Positions 44,784-54,493 are shown, counted from the stretch's first letter. The stretch is 64,000 nt of DNA from Tropicimonas sp. IMCC6043 (GCF_004146235.1 NZ_SELO01000004.1:183339-247338); one strand, 5' to 3'. The notes: a model not told the origin generated them from the letters alone. Made by a program: numbers and translations.

Positions 44784-47627
44784 GTGACGATTCGGCAGCG
44801 TTCATTGGCCATGTTTCGGACGGCAGGGTGGCGGGCCTGTCTGTTGGCGATGCTTGCCGGCGCAGCGGGACCGGCGGGCGCGGACCAGCAGCGGGAGACG
44901 GCGCATTTCGTGGTCACCGACAGGATCGTCACACCGGACTTGCCGGTCTTCGGAACCAATCTTTCCGGACTTGGGAACGGCCGACGGTTTTTGCCCGGCG
45001 GTAATTTCGAACCGATCATTTTTCGCAACATGTTCCTCGCAACGGGCGGGTCGGAGCGCCGGATTCTCGCGGCGCCACGGGACCTGTCGCATTACGACTC
45101 CTGGCGCGGGCGTGCCTTCGAAGGGGCTGATGTGGAGGTATTACGCATCGAGAACGGCGCCTTCCGTTCGGTGCGCCGCGACCGGGTCGCGCCGGGCGGC
45201 TACCACGCGAGCGGGTGGAGCCAGCAGCTCGGAGGGCAAGTGGTCGAACCGGACCGGACCGGCGTCGACGTTGTCGTTGCGCCATGGTCGCGTGCTGACA
45301 CGATTTATCATTTTACGGTACGCAGTGTCGGGCGCGGTGGACGGTTGTCGCCGCCAGCGGACGCGGTGGCCGTGCCCTATTCCAAGCCCGAACAGGTGCC
45401 GGACGAGAGTGCCGACGGTCTGATCGACATCGAGCTCGGACGCGAGCGCCGCGGCCTTGCGCCCCCTGCCACCCTGCGCGGCCGGCAGAATGCCGACGGA
45501 TCGATCCGGCTGGAGTGGGATCCGGTGCCCGGAGCGCGCGGCTACGCGGTTTATCGCTCGGACATTCCGCCCGATCGGCACGAGGGATATTCCATTGACC
45601 TCGACCGTGAGGGCGACTCCGTCCGGGCCGGAGATCTAGTGATCCTGCGCGCACGGCTCTTGCGAACGGACCAGGAGGCGCTGCTCACGAACCGCGTCTG
45701 GAATGCCGGCGGCGAGGCGGCGCTGTTCCGTCATCCGCTTCTGGAGCCATTCTCCGATATCGGACCGGGCAGTGACTGGAGCCTCGTTCAACATGACCCC
45801 GAGAGCCCGGTGCGGGAGCATGGAGACACCTTCCTCAGGGTCACGCTGGCACCCGGCACCCGCCTGCCGGTCGGGCGATACACCGATTCGGGGACCGGGC
45901 AGAGCTGGTGGCCGGTGCTGCACCCCGGCATGCCCTATCGTTTCGAAGTCTGGATGCGCGGCAAGGCGCTGACGCAGGTGAGCTTCTCGTTGCCGGGCGC
46001 CCACCGGGACGCGATCGCGCCGCACTCCTTTCGTGTCACGCCGGAGTGGAAGCTCTACAGCTTCATCTTCACTCCGAAGACGCTCTTTGACGGAACCGGC
46101 GTCAACCGGATGGAACTGATGCTTACCGGCCCCGGCACATTCGATATCGACAACCTGCGGGTCTATCGCGACGACGCGCCCTACATGGCGTTTCTGCCCG
46201 AGGATTTCGAGCGCCTCGAAGAGTCCCGCATGTCGCCGCTGCGGACCCACGGGCTGATCAAGACCGGCCGGCGCAGCTATGACCTTGCGCAGCTCACATC
46301 GCGTGGGCTCTATCCGCTCCTGGGCGAAATCGACCGGCTGGGCGCCGAGCCCTGGATCCAGATCGAGCCGCATCTGGCGCCGGAGGAATGGCGCGGTCTG
46401 GTCGAATATCTCGCGGCGCCGGAGCCGTCGAACGGCGTGGATGCGGAGGCCGCGCCATGGGCTGAAAAGCGCGTGGCCCAGGGCCATGCGGACCCCTGGA
46501 CCGACCATTTTGAACGGATCTACTTCGAACTCGGCAACGAGACCTGGAACAGGCTCTTCGAGCCCTGGATCTTCCCCGAGATGAAGGATGCGACGCGCTG
46601 GCGCCGGTATGACAAGGGAGAGGTCTACGAGCTCTACCAGGAACATGTCCTGTCGCAGATGCGGCAGAGCCCCTATTGGGATCTGCTTGCGCCGAAGCTC
46701 GTTCCGGTGATCGGTGGCTGGGCCGGTTTCGACTACGGCATGAAGGCGGCGTCGGTGTCGCCGTCGTCGCAGTTCCTGACTCACACCGGGTATATCGGCG
46801 GCTGGGAGCAGAAGGTCGGACCCACGACGCCCACGCCCGAGTCGCTTTTCGGGGTACTGACCAACGTGCTGCGGAGCAAGGAGCCCTATACCGAACGGTA
46901 TGTCGCCGACGCAGCCGAGGCTGCAGCGGCACGCGGTCTTCCTGTCGAGCTGGGAATCTATGAAGGCGGCCCGGGCTATGTGAAGAACGGGCTGAACGGG
47001 CGGAAGGTCACCGAGGCGGAAACCCGGTTGCAGGAGCTGGCAATGAAGGGGGCCGCGGCCGGCACTGCGACGCTCGACACCTTCCTGTCGGCGGCGCGCC
47101 ACGGCATGCGCCTTCAAGCCTTTTTCCTCTACGCCGATGGAGACCACTGGGCCTCACACGCGAAATGGTATCGGGGCGGCGCGACCTTCCCCTCCTGGTA
47201 CCTTCTGGCGCTCTTCAACAGGGTCGGGACCGGCGACATGCTCGATGTCGAAACCCTGGAAATGCCGACCGGCACGGTGCGGGCCGACAGGGACCGCGCG
47301 CCGATCGAGTCGGCGCCGATGGTCGCCGCCTATGCGACGCGGAAGGCAGATCGCGTGACGCTGTTCCTGGTCTCGCGCCGCGTGCCGGGCTATCCCGACC
47401 CGGCGGATGACGGCGTGAGTTCGGTGCTGGTGGACCTGCCCCTTCACTCCGCGCGCAAGGTGACGCGCTACCGGCAGTCGGGCGAATGGAACAGCGCAAA
47501 TGTCGATGGGCGCGTGGTCCGGACGGTTGCGGAGACGTTGTCGGCGGAGGATTTCGTCCCGCAGCTCTCGGTGCCGGATCTCGGGCCCGCGGCCACCGAG
47601 GTCTTCGTCTTCGAGGGCGTCGAGTAG
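44784..47627 (+). CDS. Secreted glycoside hydrolase-like protein of clan GH-A type
   Basis: A 947-residue exported protein. A hydrophobic segment (GWRACLLAMLAGAAGPAGAD) near residues 15-34 acts as signal peptide. A fibronectin III-like module lies at about 225-265 (PPATLRGRQ to ARGYAVYRSD), then a beta-sandwich region (about 330-475). The catalytic part has FELGNETWN with Glu586 as likely acid/base and IYEGGPGY with Glu727 as likely nucleophile, as in arabinofuranosidase-type GH-A enzymes. The GTG at 44784 follows GGGAGAACATGC. Placed in an exopolysaccharide locus, it probably trims or cleaves the polymer made there. The exact GH family is unclear. Confidence 0.8.
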   Translation: MTIRQRSLAMFRTAGWRACLLAMLAGAAGPAGADQQRETAHFVVTDRIVTPDLPVFGTNLSGLGNGRRFLPGGNFEPIIFRNMFLATGGSERRILAAPRDLSHYDSWRGRAFEGADVEVLRIENGAFRSVRRDRVAPGGYHASGWSQQLGGQVVEPDRTGVDVVVAPWSRADTIYHFTVRSVGRGGRLSPPADAVAVPYSKPEQVPDESADGLIDIELGRERRGLAPPATLRGRQNADGSIRLEWDPVPGARGYAVYRSDIPPDRHEGYSIDLDREGDSVRAGDLVILRARLLRTDQEALLTNRVWNAGGEAALFRHPLLEPFSDIGPGSDWSLVQHDPESPVREHGDTFLRVTLAPGTRLPVGRYTDSGTGQSWWPVLHPGMPYRFEVWMRGKALTQVSFSLPGAHRDAIAPHSFRVTPEWKLYSFIFTPKTLFDGTGVNRMELMLTGPGTFDIDNLRVYRDDAPYMAFLPEDFERLEESRMSPLRTHGLIKTGRRSYDLAQLTSRGLYPLLGEIDRLGAEPWIQIEPHLAPEEWRGLVEYLAAPEPSNGVDAEAAPWAEKRVAQGHADPWTDHFERIYFELGNETWNRLFEPWIFPEMKDATRWRRYDKGEVYELYQEHVLSQMRQSPYWDLLAPKLVPVIGGWAGFDYGMKAASVSPSSQFLTHTGYIGGWEQKVGPTTPTPESLFGVLTNVLRSKEPYTERYVADAAEAAAARGLPVELGIYEGGPGYVKNGLNGRKVTEAETRLQELAMKGAAAGTATLDTFLSAARHGMRLQAFFLYADGDHWASHAKWYRGGATFPSWYLLALFNRVGTGDMLDVETLEMPTGTVRADRDRAPIESAPMVAAYATRKADRVTLFLVSRRVPGYPDPADDGVSSVLVDLPLHSARKVTRYRQSGEWNSANVDGRVVRTVAETLSAEDFVPQLSVPDLGPAATEVFVFEGVE

Positions 47628-47654
47628 CGCCTCGGGACCGTTTCGGGAGGGAAC

Positions 47655-49208
47655 CTATCCGCGCCTTGGCTGCCCCGGCCGGCCTTTTGCGCTGTGCAGC
47701 CGTGGTGCGAAGAGGGATCCCTTGTGGTCCTGTGCGGCCCGCGCCGGGCCGGGTGACGGCGGACGGAAAGGACTCGCCGGCACAGGTCCCGCGTGTGTGC
47801 CGCGAACGGGGTCGGGTGTTGCCTTTGCCGCTTCCGGCGCCGCCACGCGGGCCAGCTCCAGTCGCCCGGTCAAGGCGCCGGCCATCAGCCATGTGAAGGA
47901 CAACAGGCCGGAATTCGGAATGAGGTCGATCATGTTGGCAGCCAGCATGATCGAAAGGGCGCAGGTCACCGCGTCGGGTGGTTCGCGCAAGGCACGCCTG
48001 GCGAGCAGCAGGATCGGCAGGCAGAACAAGCCGAAGGTCGAGAGATAGAGAACCCAGCCGCCAGTTCCGAAGAGGATCGCCCAGGCGCCGTCGGACACGG
48101 TGATGTCCCGCCCGGCCTCGTCGAAGACCCGCCAGCGTCCCCAGGACCCCCACCCGAAGACGGGCTTTTGCCGCGCCTTCTCGAGCATGATGTCCTCCTG
48201 GTTCAGGCGGTATTCGAGGGAGCCGGCGCGATCGGTGCTGATCTGTGCCGCGAAGGAGACGACGCTCTCGACCGGAACCAGCTGGTTTCCGCGCAGCACA
48301 GGATAAGTCAGGGTTATTGCGGCGATGCCGGCGGCGGCCAGCATCTGCATCCGTCCCGGCGCCAAGACCACGACCGGCCCGAGCAGGACGGCGACGGCGA
48401 GCGCGCCCAGAGACTTGCTCAGGACCAGCGTGACGAAGAGGAAGCCGGCGATGGCATAGAGGCGGGCCTTTCGATCCTGGGATGCGCTGCGTGCCCAGGC
48501 GAGTGCACCGAGGAAGGCGAGCGAAAGGAAGAGCGACAGTTGCAGGCCATGGTTCATGAAGACCAGCGGACGGAAACCGCCCTGCCGAATGTGCTGGATC
48601 CAGGAATGCGGAAAGAAGCCGTAGATCTGTCTGTTGAGCTGGGGCGACATCCGAACCTCCCAGAGCGCCGGGAAGGCATAGATCAAGGCGGCGATCACGA
48701 AAGCTGTCAGGAGATACCGTTGCGCCTGTGGCGAGGCGAGGTACTTCCGGGCAATCAGGAAGGGAAGGAGCAGGACCCCTTGGGTGAGAAGGGCCGAGAG
48801 GACGTCGTAATAGGTCAGGCCAGGGAGCACCGTCGTGCCGTAGACCAACGGTTCGTCGTTGAGAATGACCGTGATGGCCGATCCGCAGAAAATTCCCAGG
48901 AAACAGATCCGCACCCATGTTTCGCGCGGCAGCCAGCCGGAAAGGGAGGCCGCCTCGCCGGCTCCGGATCTGTGGCCACCGCGAACGGTCGTGGCATGCC
49001 GGATCAGCAGAAAAGCCGCCACCATTCCTGCCAGCGCCTTGTCGTAGGCTGGCAGCATCGGCAAGTCGATGACTGGCTGCTCCGGCAGCAGCAGGAGCGC
49101 GCCGAGGATTGCTGCGGATATGCCGGCAGGCAGCGGGAGCCGACGGAAGGCGGCAAGCGAAAAAACCGGCCAGGCGAAGATCATGACATAGGCAAATGCG
49201 TTCGGCAT
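47655..49208 (-). CDS. O-antigen ligase/polymerase-like membrane protein
   Basis: A 517-residue integral membrane protein with about ten or more hydrophobic segments, beginning FAYVMIFAWPVFSLAAF. A large periplasmic loop follows LTYPVLRGNQLVPVES, with the short motif FGWGSWGRWRVFD typical of Wzy/WaaL-type enzymes, which join or attach polysaccharide repeat units. The last 65 residues are Pro/Ala/Arg-rich and probably unstructured. The ATG at 49208 follows GTGAGGTCGACGTG. It is downstream of the WecG-type glycosyltransferase and likely acts as polymerase of the locus. Confidence 0.8.
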   Translation of the reverse strand: MPNAFAYVMIFAWPVFSLAAFRRLPLPAGISAAILGALLLLPEQPVIDLPMLPAYDKALAGMVAAFLLIRHATTVRGGHRSGAGEAASLSGWLPRETWVRICFLGIFCGSAITVILNDEPLVYGTTVLPGLTYYDVLSALLTQGVLLLPFLIARKYLASPQAQRYLLTAFVIAALIYAFPALWEVRMSPQLNRQIYGFFPHSWIQHIRQGGFRPLVFMNHGLQLSLFLSLAFLGALAWARSASQDRKARLYAIAGFLFVTLVLSKSLGALAVAVLLGPVVVLAPGRMQMLAAAGIAAITLTYPVLRGNQLVPVESVVSFAAQISTDRAGSLEYRLNQEDIMLEKARQKPVFGWGSWGRWRVFDEAGRDITVSDGAWAILFGTGGWVLYLSTFGLFCLPILLLARRALREPPDAVTCALSIMLAANMIDLIPNSGLLSFTWLMAGALTGRLELARVAAPEAAKATPDPVRGTHAGPVPASPFRPPSPGPARAAQDHKGSLFAPRLHSAKGRPGQPRRG

Positions 49209-49269
49209 CACGTCGACCTCACGCCGGGAAGCATAGGCGCCGGGTTGCACAATGCAACGGCGCGCCCGG

Positions 49270-50097
49270 TCAGGTCTTCCCCCTTTCGCGACGTTGTGCC
49301 AGCGCGGCGCCGGTCAGACCCGGCAGCGCGAAGGCGCAGCGCGCATAGCGCGGGCCGAGCCGCGCAGGGTTGCCGACCATGCGCCAGGCCCATTCGAGCG
49401 CAAGCGCTCGCACAAGGCGCGGTGCGCGGACCTGCCGGCCTCCGATGAAATCGAGTCCCGCGCCAACCGAGAGGAAGCCGCGATCGGGCAGGCGGGCCCA
49501 GGCGCGGGAGGCGAAGATCTCCTGCTTCGGAGCGCCGAGCGCCAGCAGCCAGAGGCGGGCGGGCGCCTGTGCCATTCTTTCGATGAAGGCATCCGCCTCG
49601 CGGCCGGATGGGTCGAAGCCGTAGGGTGGGGCAATGCGGTCGGAGACGACGAGACCGGCATGGCGCGACTCGAGTTCGGACGCCGCGGCCGCAAGACTTT
49701 CTTCGCTGGCGCCGAAGAGGCCGATCGGCCAACCGCGGCGCGCTGCCATCGCAGCCACCGGCCCGACCAGTTCGGAACCCGGAACCAGCCCGACGGGGTG
49801 CCCAGCCAGACGCGACATCCAGACAATGGGATTTCCATCGGCAACGACATGGCTGTGACGGGCGTAGGCTTCGCGAAACACGGCGTCACCGCGCAACTTC
49901 ACGACATGGTCAAGATTGACCGTCGCGCAGGCGAAGCCGCGCGCCCCGGCCAGCCGGGCCTCGAGATCGGCCATCAGTGAAGAAGACGAGTCATGGGTCA
50001 GGGGAACATCGAGCGCCGCGTTCCCGCCAAGCGGAATCCGGAGCGTTGCGCCACTTTCCTCCTCCACGCCGGGCTTCTGCATTGGCTCTACGGTCAT
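49270..50097 (-). CDS. WecG/TagA/CpsF family glycosyltransferase
   Basis: A 275-residue GT26 glycosyltransferase. The family core is present: TVNLDHVVKLRGDAVFREAY, VVADGNPIVWMSRL, VPGSELV, IGLFGASEESL and LWLLALGAPKQEIFA. Such enzymes add N-acetylmannosaminuronate, N-acetylmannosamine or other sugars to a lipid-linked first sugar. ATG 50097 has no strong ribosome-binding site and another in-frame ATG follows at 50082, so the start may be five codons later. It sits 11 bases behind the BY-kinase gene in the same transcript. Confidence 0.9.
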   Translation of the reverse strand: MTVEPMQKPGVEEESGATLRIPLGGNAALDVPLTHDSSSSLMADLEARLAGARGFACATVNLDHVVKLRGDAVFREAYARHSHVVADGNPIVWMSRLAGHPVGLVPGSELVGPVAAMAARRGWPIGLFGASEESLAAAASELESRHAGLVVSDRIAPPYGFDPSGREADAFIERMAQAPARLWLLALGAPKQEIFASRAWARLPDRGFLSVGAGLDFIGGRQVRAPRLVRALALEWAWRMVGNPARLGPRYARCAFALPGLTGAALAQRRERGKT

Positions 50098-50108
50098 CTG
50101 CGCGTGAA

Positions 50109-50966
50109 TCAGGAATTGTAGTATTTGCTGTCGTAGCCATAGGCGCCGCCGACATGCCGACACTTGTTCAGCACGATCCCCATCACGGTCGTCAATTCGC
50201 CGAGCTGGCGGAGGGCGACGTCGATATGCTCCGTGGTGGAGTGCTCGGCCGCAACGATCAGAAGGGCCGCGTCGACTCGTCCCAGAAAGCCGAAATTGTC
50301 GTCCGTGGACATCATCGGTGGAAGGTCGAAAAGCATCAGGTCAGGGGCGAACTGCTCCGTGATTTCGTCCAGCTTCTTTTCCGTTCGGGTGCTTTGCAGA
50401 AGCTCCGAGGGTGACTCGGCCGCGCCCCTGTTGAAGCCGATGCAGACGTTGTCGCCGAGCCGCCGAGCGTGCTCAGCAAAGCTCACCTGGCCCAACAGAA
50501 CGTCCTGCATGGAATGCTCGACCTTCTGACCCATCATCGCGGCTAAGCGCGGCCGGCGCAGGTCGAAATCCATCAGCACCATGCGCACTTCCGGCTGCCG
50601 CGAAAAGGCGAAGGCAAGATTGGCCGCCGCGGTGGTTTTGCCGCACTCGGCGGTGGGCGAGACGATGCCGATATTGCGCCAGTTGTTTTGACGTGCCTGA
50701 TGCAGCATACGCGTGCGCAGCAGGTCGAACGGCACCGCGGTCGTGCCAGCCTTCGAGGCCATCAGGCGGTTGTTGCGCAGCTGCCGGGCGCTGAGGTCCA
50801 CCGGCGTGAGTTCTGCCCAAGGCCCGCCCCGCGGAAGCTCCTCGGGCGCGGCAGCCGGTTGTGGCCGGGTGCCGTCCTCGGCCAGCGGACCGGCCGTCGG
50901 GTTGCCCCGCAACGCCGCGGCGCGTTGCTCGCGCGCTTTCTCGATGGCCTGTTGCAACCTGTCCAT
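50109..50966 (-). CDS. Tyrosine-protein kinase-like ATPase (BY-kinase, polysaccharide export)
   Basis: A 285-residue soluble ATPase of the CpsD/CapB/ExoP-C type, the partner of the GumC-like protein encoded next upstream. Walker A is SPTAECGKTT, Walker A-prime MVLMDFDLRRPR and Walker B LMLFDLPPM. The C-terminus GYDSKYYNS holds several tyrosines that may be autophosphorylated, although the cluster is short. The N-terminal 60 residues are a Pro/Ala-rich linker. Phosphorylation cycles of such kinases set chain length and export of the polysaccharide. Confidence 0.9.
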   Translation of the reverse strand: MDRLQQAIEKAREQRAAALRGNPTAGPLAEDGTRPQPAAAPEELPRGGPWAELTPVDLSARQLRNNRLMASKAGTTAVPFDLLRTRMLHQARQNNWRNIGIVSPTAECGKTTAAANLAFAFSRQPEVRMVLMDFDLRRPRLAAMMGQKVEHSMQDVLLGQVSFAEHARRLGDNVCIGFNRGAAESPSELLQSTRTEKKLDEITEQFAPDLMLFDLPPMMSTDDNFGFLGRVDAALLIVAAEHSTTEHIDVALRQLGELTTVMGIVLNKCRHVGGAYGYDSKYYNS

Positions 50967-50986
50967 GCCGTGCTTCCTTCCCGCGT

Positions 50987-52570
50987 CTACCAGCGCACGC
51001 CGAGCCGGGTCATCACCTTGTCGGCAATGAGGTCCAGCGGCATGTAATACTCGTGAATCGCCCAGATCGCGGCCGGTATCCCGACCAGGATCGAGAGAAT
51101 CACGAGCAGCTTGATCGCCCTGTCCACAACCATCTGCCTGCGCGTGCGCACATAGGGGATCGTCGCGATGGGCATCACCTCGAACCGGGCGACGATGTCT
51201 TCCGGACGCCGCGGCGTACGGTTGAGAACCTCAAGCAGATAGACAAGCGCCAGACCCGCGAGGACACCGGCGCCAACGCCTGCGACAGCAAGCTTCTTGC
51301 GGTTCGGCTTGGTGGGTTCGTTCGGCACTGAAGGCGGTTCGATCACGAGGATTCGCTGCCCGCGCGACATGAATTCGATCCGTTCCCCGGTATTGGCGGC
51401 GCTCAGGTTGGCAACGGCATTGTTGTACTCGATCTGGAGGTTGTCGTAGTCCCGCTCAAGCGCCTCGAGCGCGATAGCATTGGGGGGCGTGCGGTCAATC
51501 GTGTCGCGCAGTTCGGCGATCTGGCTCTCGAGGTCCTCCTTTTCGGCCGTCGCGGCGGCGATCTGGCTGTCCAGCTCGGAGACCTGCAAGGCCAGCAAAG
51601 GATCTCCCGCGACGATCTCTTCGAAATCCGTGGGTGGAGCGTCCGCTGCCTCGGTCGAGGTGTCGCTCTCCGTTCCTTCGGGGGACTCCTGGGCTTCCAA
51701 CTGACCGATCAGCGACTGGAGGTGCCGCACCTGGCGGCTCTCGTCCGAGTAGATCGCCCTTGCCTCCACCAGCTGGTCGCGCAGCGAGGCGAGCCGTTTT
51801 TGACGCTCCGTAAGCTCCGCCGTTGGCAGATTGCCCTCTGCCCGCATCTGGGTCTGGATCTCGACCAGGCGTTTCATTCGCTGGCGCTGAGCGCGCAGAT
51901 CCTCGGCCTTGGCGGCCGCGCGGCTCATGTCGGATTGCAGCCGCGACAGCTCCGACATCCGGAATTGCAAAGTCTCCGGCAGCGCATCGGAATTGGCGTT
52001 CTTGAATTCGAGGATCTCCGCGCTCTTGGCCTGGAGATCTCCGTTCAGCCGATCCACCTGCTGCTCGAAGAACTCTTGCGTCGTCACCGCGCGCGCGGTC
52101 CGGAACTCGGCCGCCTGTTCGAGGATCAGCGACAGATAGGCGTTGAGGACTGCCGCCGTCGACCGTGCGACCGGCGCCTCGAACTGGATCGACATCACCG
52201 TCGCCATGTTGCGCCCCGAGGATTGCCGGATACGGGTCTGGGCGCGCATCGCCTGAACAATCTCGTCCGCGTTCATGTCCTGCTGGCCACGGACGAAATA
52301 GACCTGCTCGGCGATATCGAGCAGGTTTTCCCGTGTCATCAGGCGCTGTTCGATGATCTGTAGTTGCTCGGTTGCCGAGGTCGAGACGGTCGATCGCGCC
52401 AGCTCATTGGGAATCTGCTCGGATTCAACGATCAGCCGCACCTCGCTCTCATAGGCCGGCGGCAAGGTCATCGCCACAGTTACTGCGACGGCAGAGATTG
52501 CCACCGAGACCACCAGGAACCAGTGCAGGCGTCGCAGAAAACGGGCGAAGTAATACTTCAGTTCGGACAT
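50987..52570 (-). CDS. GumC/Wzz-type polysaccharide chain-length determinant protein
   Basis: A 527-residue inner-membrane protein. Helix 1 is LHWFLVVSVAISAVAVTVAM at about 15-35, followed by the Wzz domain, long coiled coils (about 170-280 and 325-375) in the periplasm, and a second helix AVAGVGAGVLAGLALVYLL near 430. Unusually, a third hydrophobic segment (LLVILSILVGIPAAIWAI) lies near residue 490, with about 25 residues after it. The cytoplasmic kinase domain found in long Wzc forms is separate here (next gene). It controls polymer length and export. Confidence 0.9.
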   Translation of the reverse strand: MSELKYYFARFLRRLHWFLVVSVAISAVAVTVAMTLPPAYESEVRLIVESEQIPNELARSTVSTSATEQLQIIEQRLMTRENLLDIAEQVYFVRGQQDMNADEIVQAMRAQTRIRQSSGRNMATVMSIQFEAPVARSTAAVLNAYLSLILEQAAEFRTARAVTTQEFFEQQVDRLNGDLQAKSAEILEFKNANSDALPETLQFRMSELSRLQSDMSRAAAKAEDLRAQRQRMKRLVEIQTQMRAEGNLPTAELTERQKRLASLRDQLVEARAIYSDESRQVRHLQSLIGQLEAQESPEGTESDTSTEAADAPPTDFEEIVAGDPLLALQVSELDSQIAAATAEKEDLESQIAELRDTIDRTPPNAIALEALERDYDNLQIEYNNAVANLSAANTGERIEFMSRGQRILVIEPPSVPNEPTKPNRKKLAVAGVGAGVLAGLALVYLLEVLNRTPRRPEDIVARFEVMPIATIPYVRTRRQMVVDRAIKLLVILSILVGIPAAIWAIHEYYMPLDLIADKVMTRLGVRW

Positions 52571-53419
52571 TCAGATCGTCTCACCTTCCCGGACACCACC
52601 GCCAAAGAACACACCATCGTCAAGCACCCGCTGCACGACCTGCTTCGTCACCACCGTCTGGTTGTCGCTCCACGCATACAGCATGGCAAGGTCGCAGAGC
52701 TGGTTGATGAGACGGGGCACACCTTCCGTTGCTTCAAAGACAAGCGCCGCGGCCTCCGGCGCAATCTCGCCGCCGGTGCCACCGGCCAGTTTCAGCCGGT
52801 GAGCGATGCATTCGACTGTAGATTCCTGGTCGAGCGCCTCGAGATGGAAATTCGCCGCCACGCGCTGCGCCAACTGGCGCATGTCTGGCGACCTGATCAG
52901 GTCGCGCAGCTCCGGTTGACCGACCAGGATGAGCTGCACGAGTTCGTCCTGGTTGGAGTTGATGTTGGTGAACATGCGCAGCTCTTCGAGCCCACGCTTC
53001 GAGAGGTTCTGCGCCTCGTCGAAGATCAGCACGACGCGGCGGCCGGCGGCGTAATCGGCCACCAACTGTTCCTGCAGGCGGTTGAACATCTGGACATAGC
53101 TCTCGCCGTCCCGGAGCTCCATGCCGAGCGAGTTCATGGCCCATTGCAGCAGCTCGCCCCGGTCGCCCTGGGCGTTGGAAATCAGCCCGACCCGCAGCTC
53201 CGAGGTGATCCGGCTGAGCAACGAGTGCAGGAGGGTCGTCTTGCCCGCGCCGACAGCACCGGTGATCAGCGTGATCGGCGCGCGCGACATCACGCCGAAT
53301 TCGAGCACCGCAAAGGCACGGCGGTGTTGCGGGGACCAGAACAGGAACTCGGGATCGGGTACGAGGGTGAACGGCCGCTTAGAGAGGCCAAAGAACCCTG
53401 CATACATGTCTTGCGACAT
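52571..53419 (-). CDS. ExeA-like AAA ATPase of exosortase/EPS loci
   Basis: A 282-residue ATPase beginning MYAGFFGLSKRPFTLVPDPEF, the classic start of the ExeA/GspA-like family and of the ATPase found in exosortase-linked exopolysaccharide loci. Walker A is GAVGAGKTTLL, Walker B VVLIFDEAQNL, then VGQPELRDL and NQLCDLAMLYAW. Its exact function in these loci is unknown. ATG 53419 is chosen for a GGAGG in GACGGAGGCACATTATTG; an in-frame ATG lies four codons later. It is the first gene of the minus-strand group, 1 base from the start of the GumC gene. Confidence 0.9.
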   Translation of the reverse strand: MSQDMYAGFFGLSKRPFTLVPDPEFLFWSPQHRRAFAVLEFGVMSRAPITLITGAVGAGKTTLLHSLLSRITSELRVGLISNAQGDRGELLQWAMNSLGMELRDGESYVQMFNRLQEQLVADYAAGRRVVLIFDEAQNLSKRGLEELRMFTNINSNQDELVQLILVGQPELRDLIRSPDMRQLAQRVAANFHLEALDQESTVECIAHRLKLAGGTGGEIAPEAAALVFEATEGVPRLINQLCDLAMLYAWSDNQTVVTKQVVQRVLDDGVFFGGGVREGETI

Positions 53420-53748
53420 CAATAATGTGCCTCCGTCATCTCGCATGGGCCTCGCTGCGGACGCGACAGGGGCCACGGCGAAGACTCGCCCACTGCCTGC
53501 TTGAATTCATCGGTTCTTACAAAAGCGTGCATCTTGGCGATTTCATGTCTTATCCGGCATTCAACCGGTCCTAAACAGGTCAGAACGGAGGCATTATCAA
53601 GAAAGCGTGAACAGGAACGCGGCAGTTCGGGCCGGAAAAAGTTGATGTTTGGTTAATATTGTCCTAAAAAACTATGGTGTTCACCGTGGCACTTGGTATC
53701 TTTAGTTCGGTGATCAGAATTTCGCAGTAACATCTTATCGGGTTTTCC
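53420..53748. promoter_or_regulatory. Divergent promoter region of the EPS locus
   Basis: This 329-base gap between the ATPase and ExoY-like genes is clearly more A/T-rich than its surroundings (for instance GGTTAATATTGTCC and AAAAAACTATGGTG around 53652-53680) and should contain both promoters. I could not assign a -35/-10 pair with confidence. A TGGCAC near 53693 resembles half of a sigma-54 site but lacks the second half. Confidence 0.55.
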
Positions 53749-54441
53749 GTGATTATGACCTATATATCTGAATTCTCTGGCGATTTTTCGCCCAAAGACG
53801 CGGTAGCACTGACCGCCGACACGATTCCGCCACAATCCATCTACACGCGTTACGGCAAGCGGGCGCTGGACGTTTCACTCATCCTGATTTTCTCTCCGTT
53901 CATCCTCGCTCTCGTTCTTGCGGCCGCTTTTGCGATCCGGCTTGAAGGAGGGTCGGTGTTCTTCGTGCAGAAGCGGCTTGGCAAGGATGGCCGGGTGTTC
54001 CCGCTGCTCAAACTGCGCACAATGGTGGAGAATGCGGAAGAGCGGCTAGAGGCCTATCTGGCCGAGAACCCCGAGGCGCGGGTCGAATGGGAGACCAACC
54101 AGAAGCTCCGCAACGATCCGCGCATCACGCGTGTGGGAAACATCCTTCGCCGTACGTCGCTCGACGAACTGCCGCAGATGTGGAACGTTCTCACCGGCGA
54201 CATGTCTCTTGTCGGGCCGCGCCCGATGACGGTGGAACAGGGCCCGCTCTATCCCGGACGGACCTATTATCTCGTACGCCCCGGCATCTCGGGACCCTGG
54301 CAAGTCTCGGACCGTCACGAGAGCGCGTTTACCGCTCGAGCGATCTTCGACGCCGTCTACGTTCGCGAAATGTCGTTTTCGAACGATCTTCGCATTCTTG
54401 TCAGAACGGTGACGGTGGTGCTGCGCTGCACGGGCCTGTAA
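53749..54441 (+). CDS. Priming sugar transferase (ExoY/WcaJ family)
   Basis: A 230-residue polyprenyl-phosphate sugar-1-phosphate transferase that starts the repeat unit on undecaprenyl phosphate. One hydrophobic helix (VSLILIFSPFILALVLAAAFA, 43-63) is followed by the family catalytic block: FFVQKRLGKDGRVFPLLKLRTM, RRTSLDELPQMWNVLTGDMS and VGPRPM. It is the short ExoY form without the N-terminal four-helix domain. The start may be GTG 53749 or ATG 53755; no strong ribosome-binding site is seen. It is divergent from the chain-length genes and followed by a TPR lipoprotein. Confidence 0.93.
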   Translation: MIMTYISEFSGDFSPKDAVALTADTIPPQSIYTRYGKRALDVSLILIFSPFILALVLAAAFAIRLEGGSVFFVQKRLGKDGRVFPLLKLRTMVENAEERLEAYLAENPEARVEWETNQKLRNDPRITRVGNILRRTSLDELPQMWNVLTGDMSLVGPRPMTVEQGPLYPGRTYYLVRPGISGPWQVSDRHESAFTARAIFDAVYVREMSFSNDLRILVRTVTVVLRCTGL

Positions 54442-54493
54442 GGTTTGGCAGGATAGCGGCCGATTTCCGGTCGAAGAACGCGAGAGGGTTTTC

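Noticed and set aside
53690..53710. Possible sigma-54 promoter (TGGCAC) before the ExoY-like gene
   Set aside because: The TTGC half expected five bases later is missing (ATCTT instead), so the site does not match the consensus.
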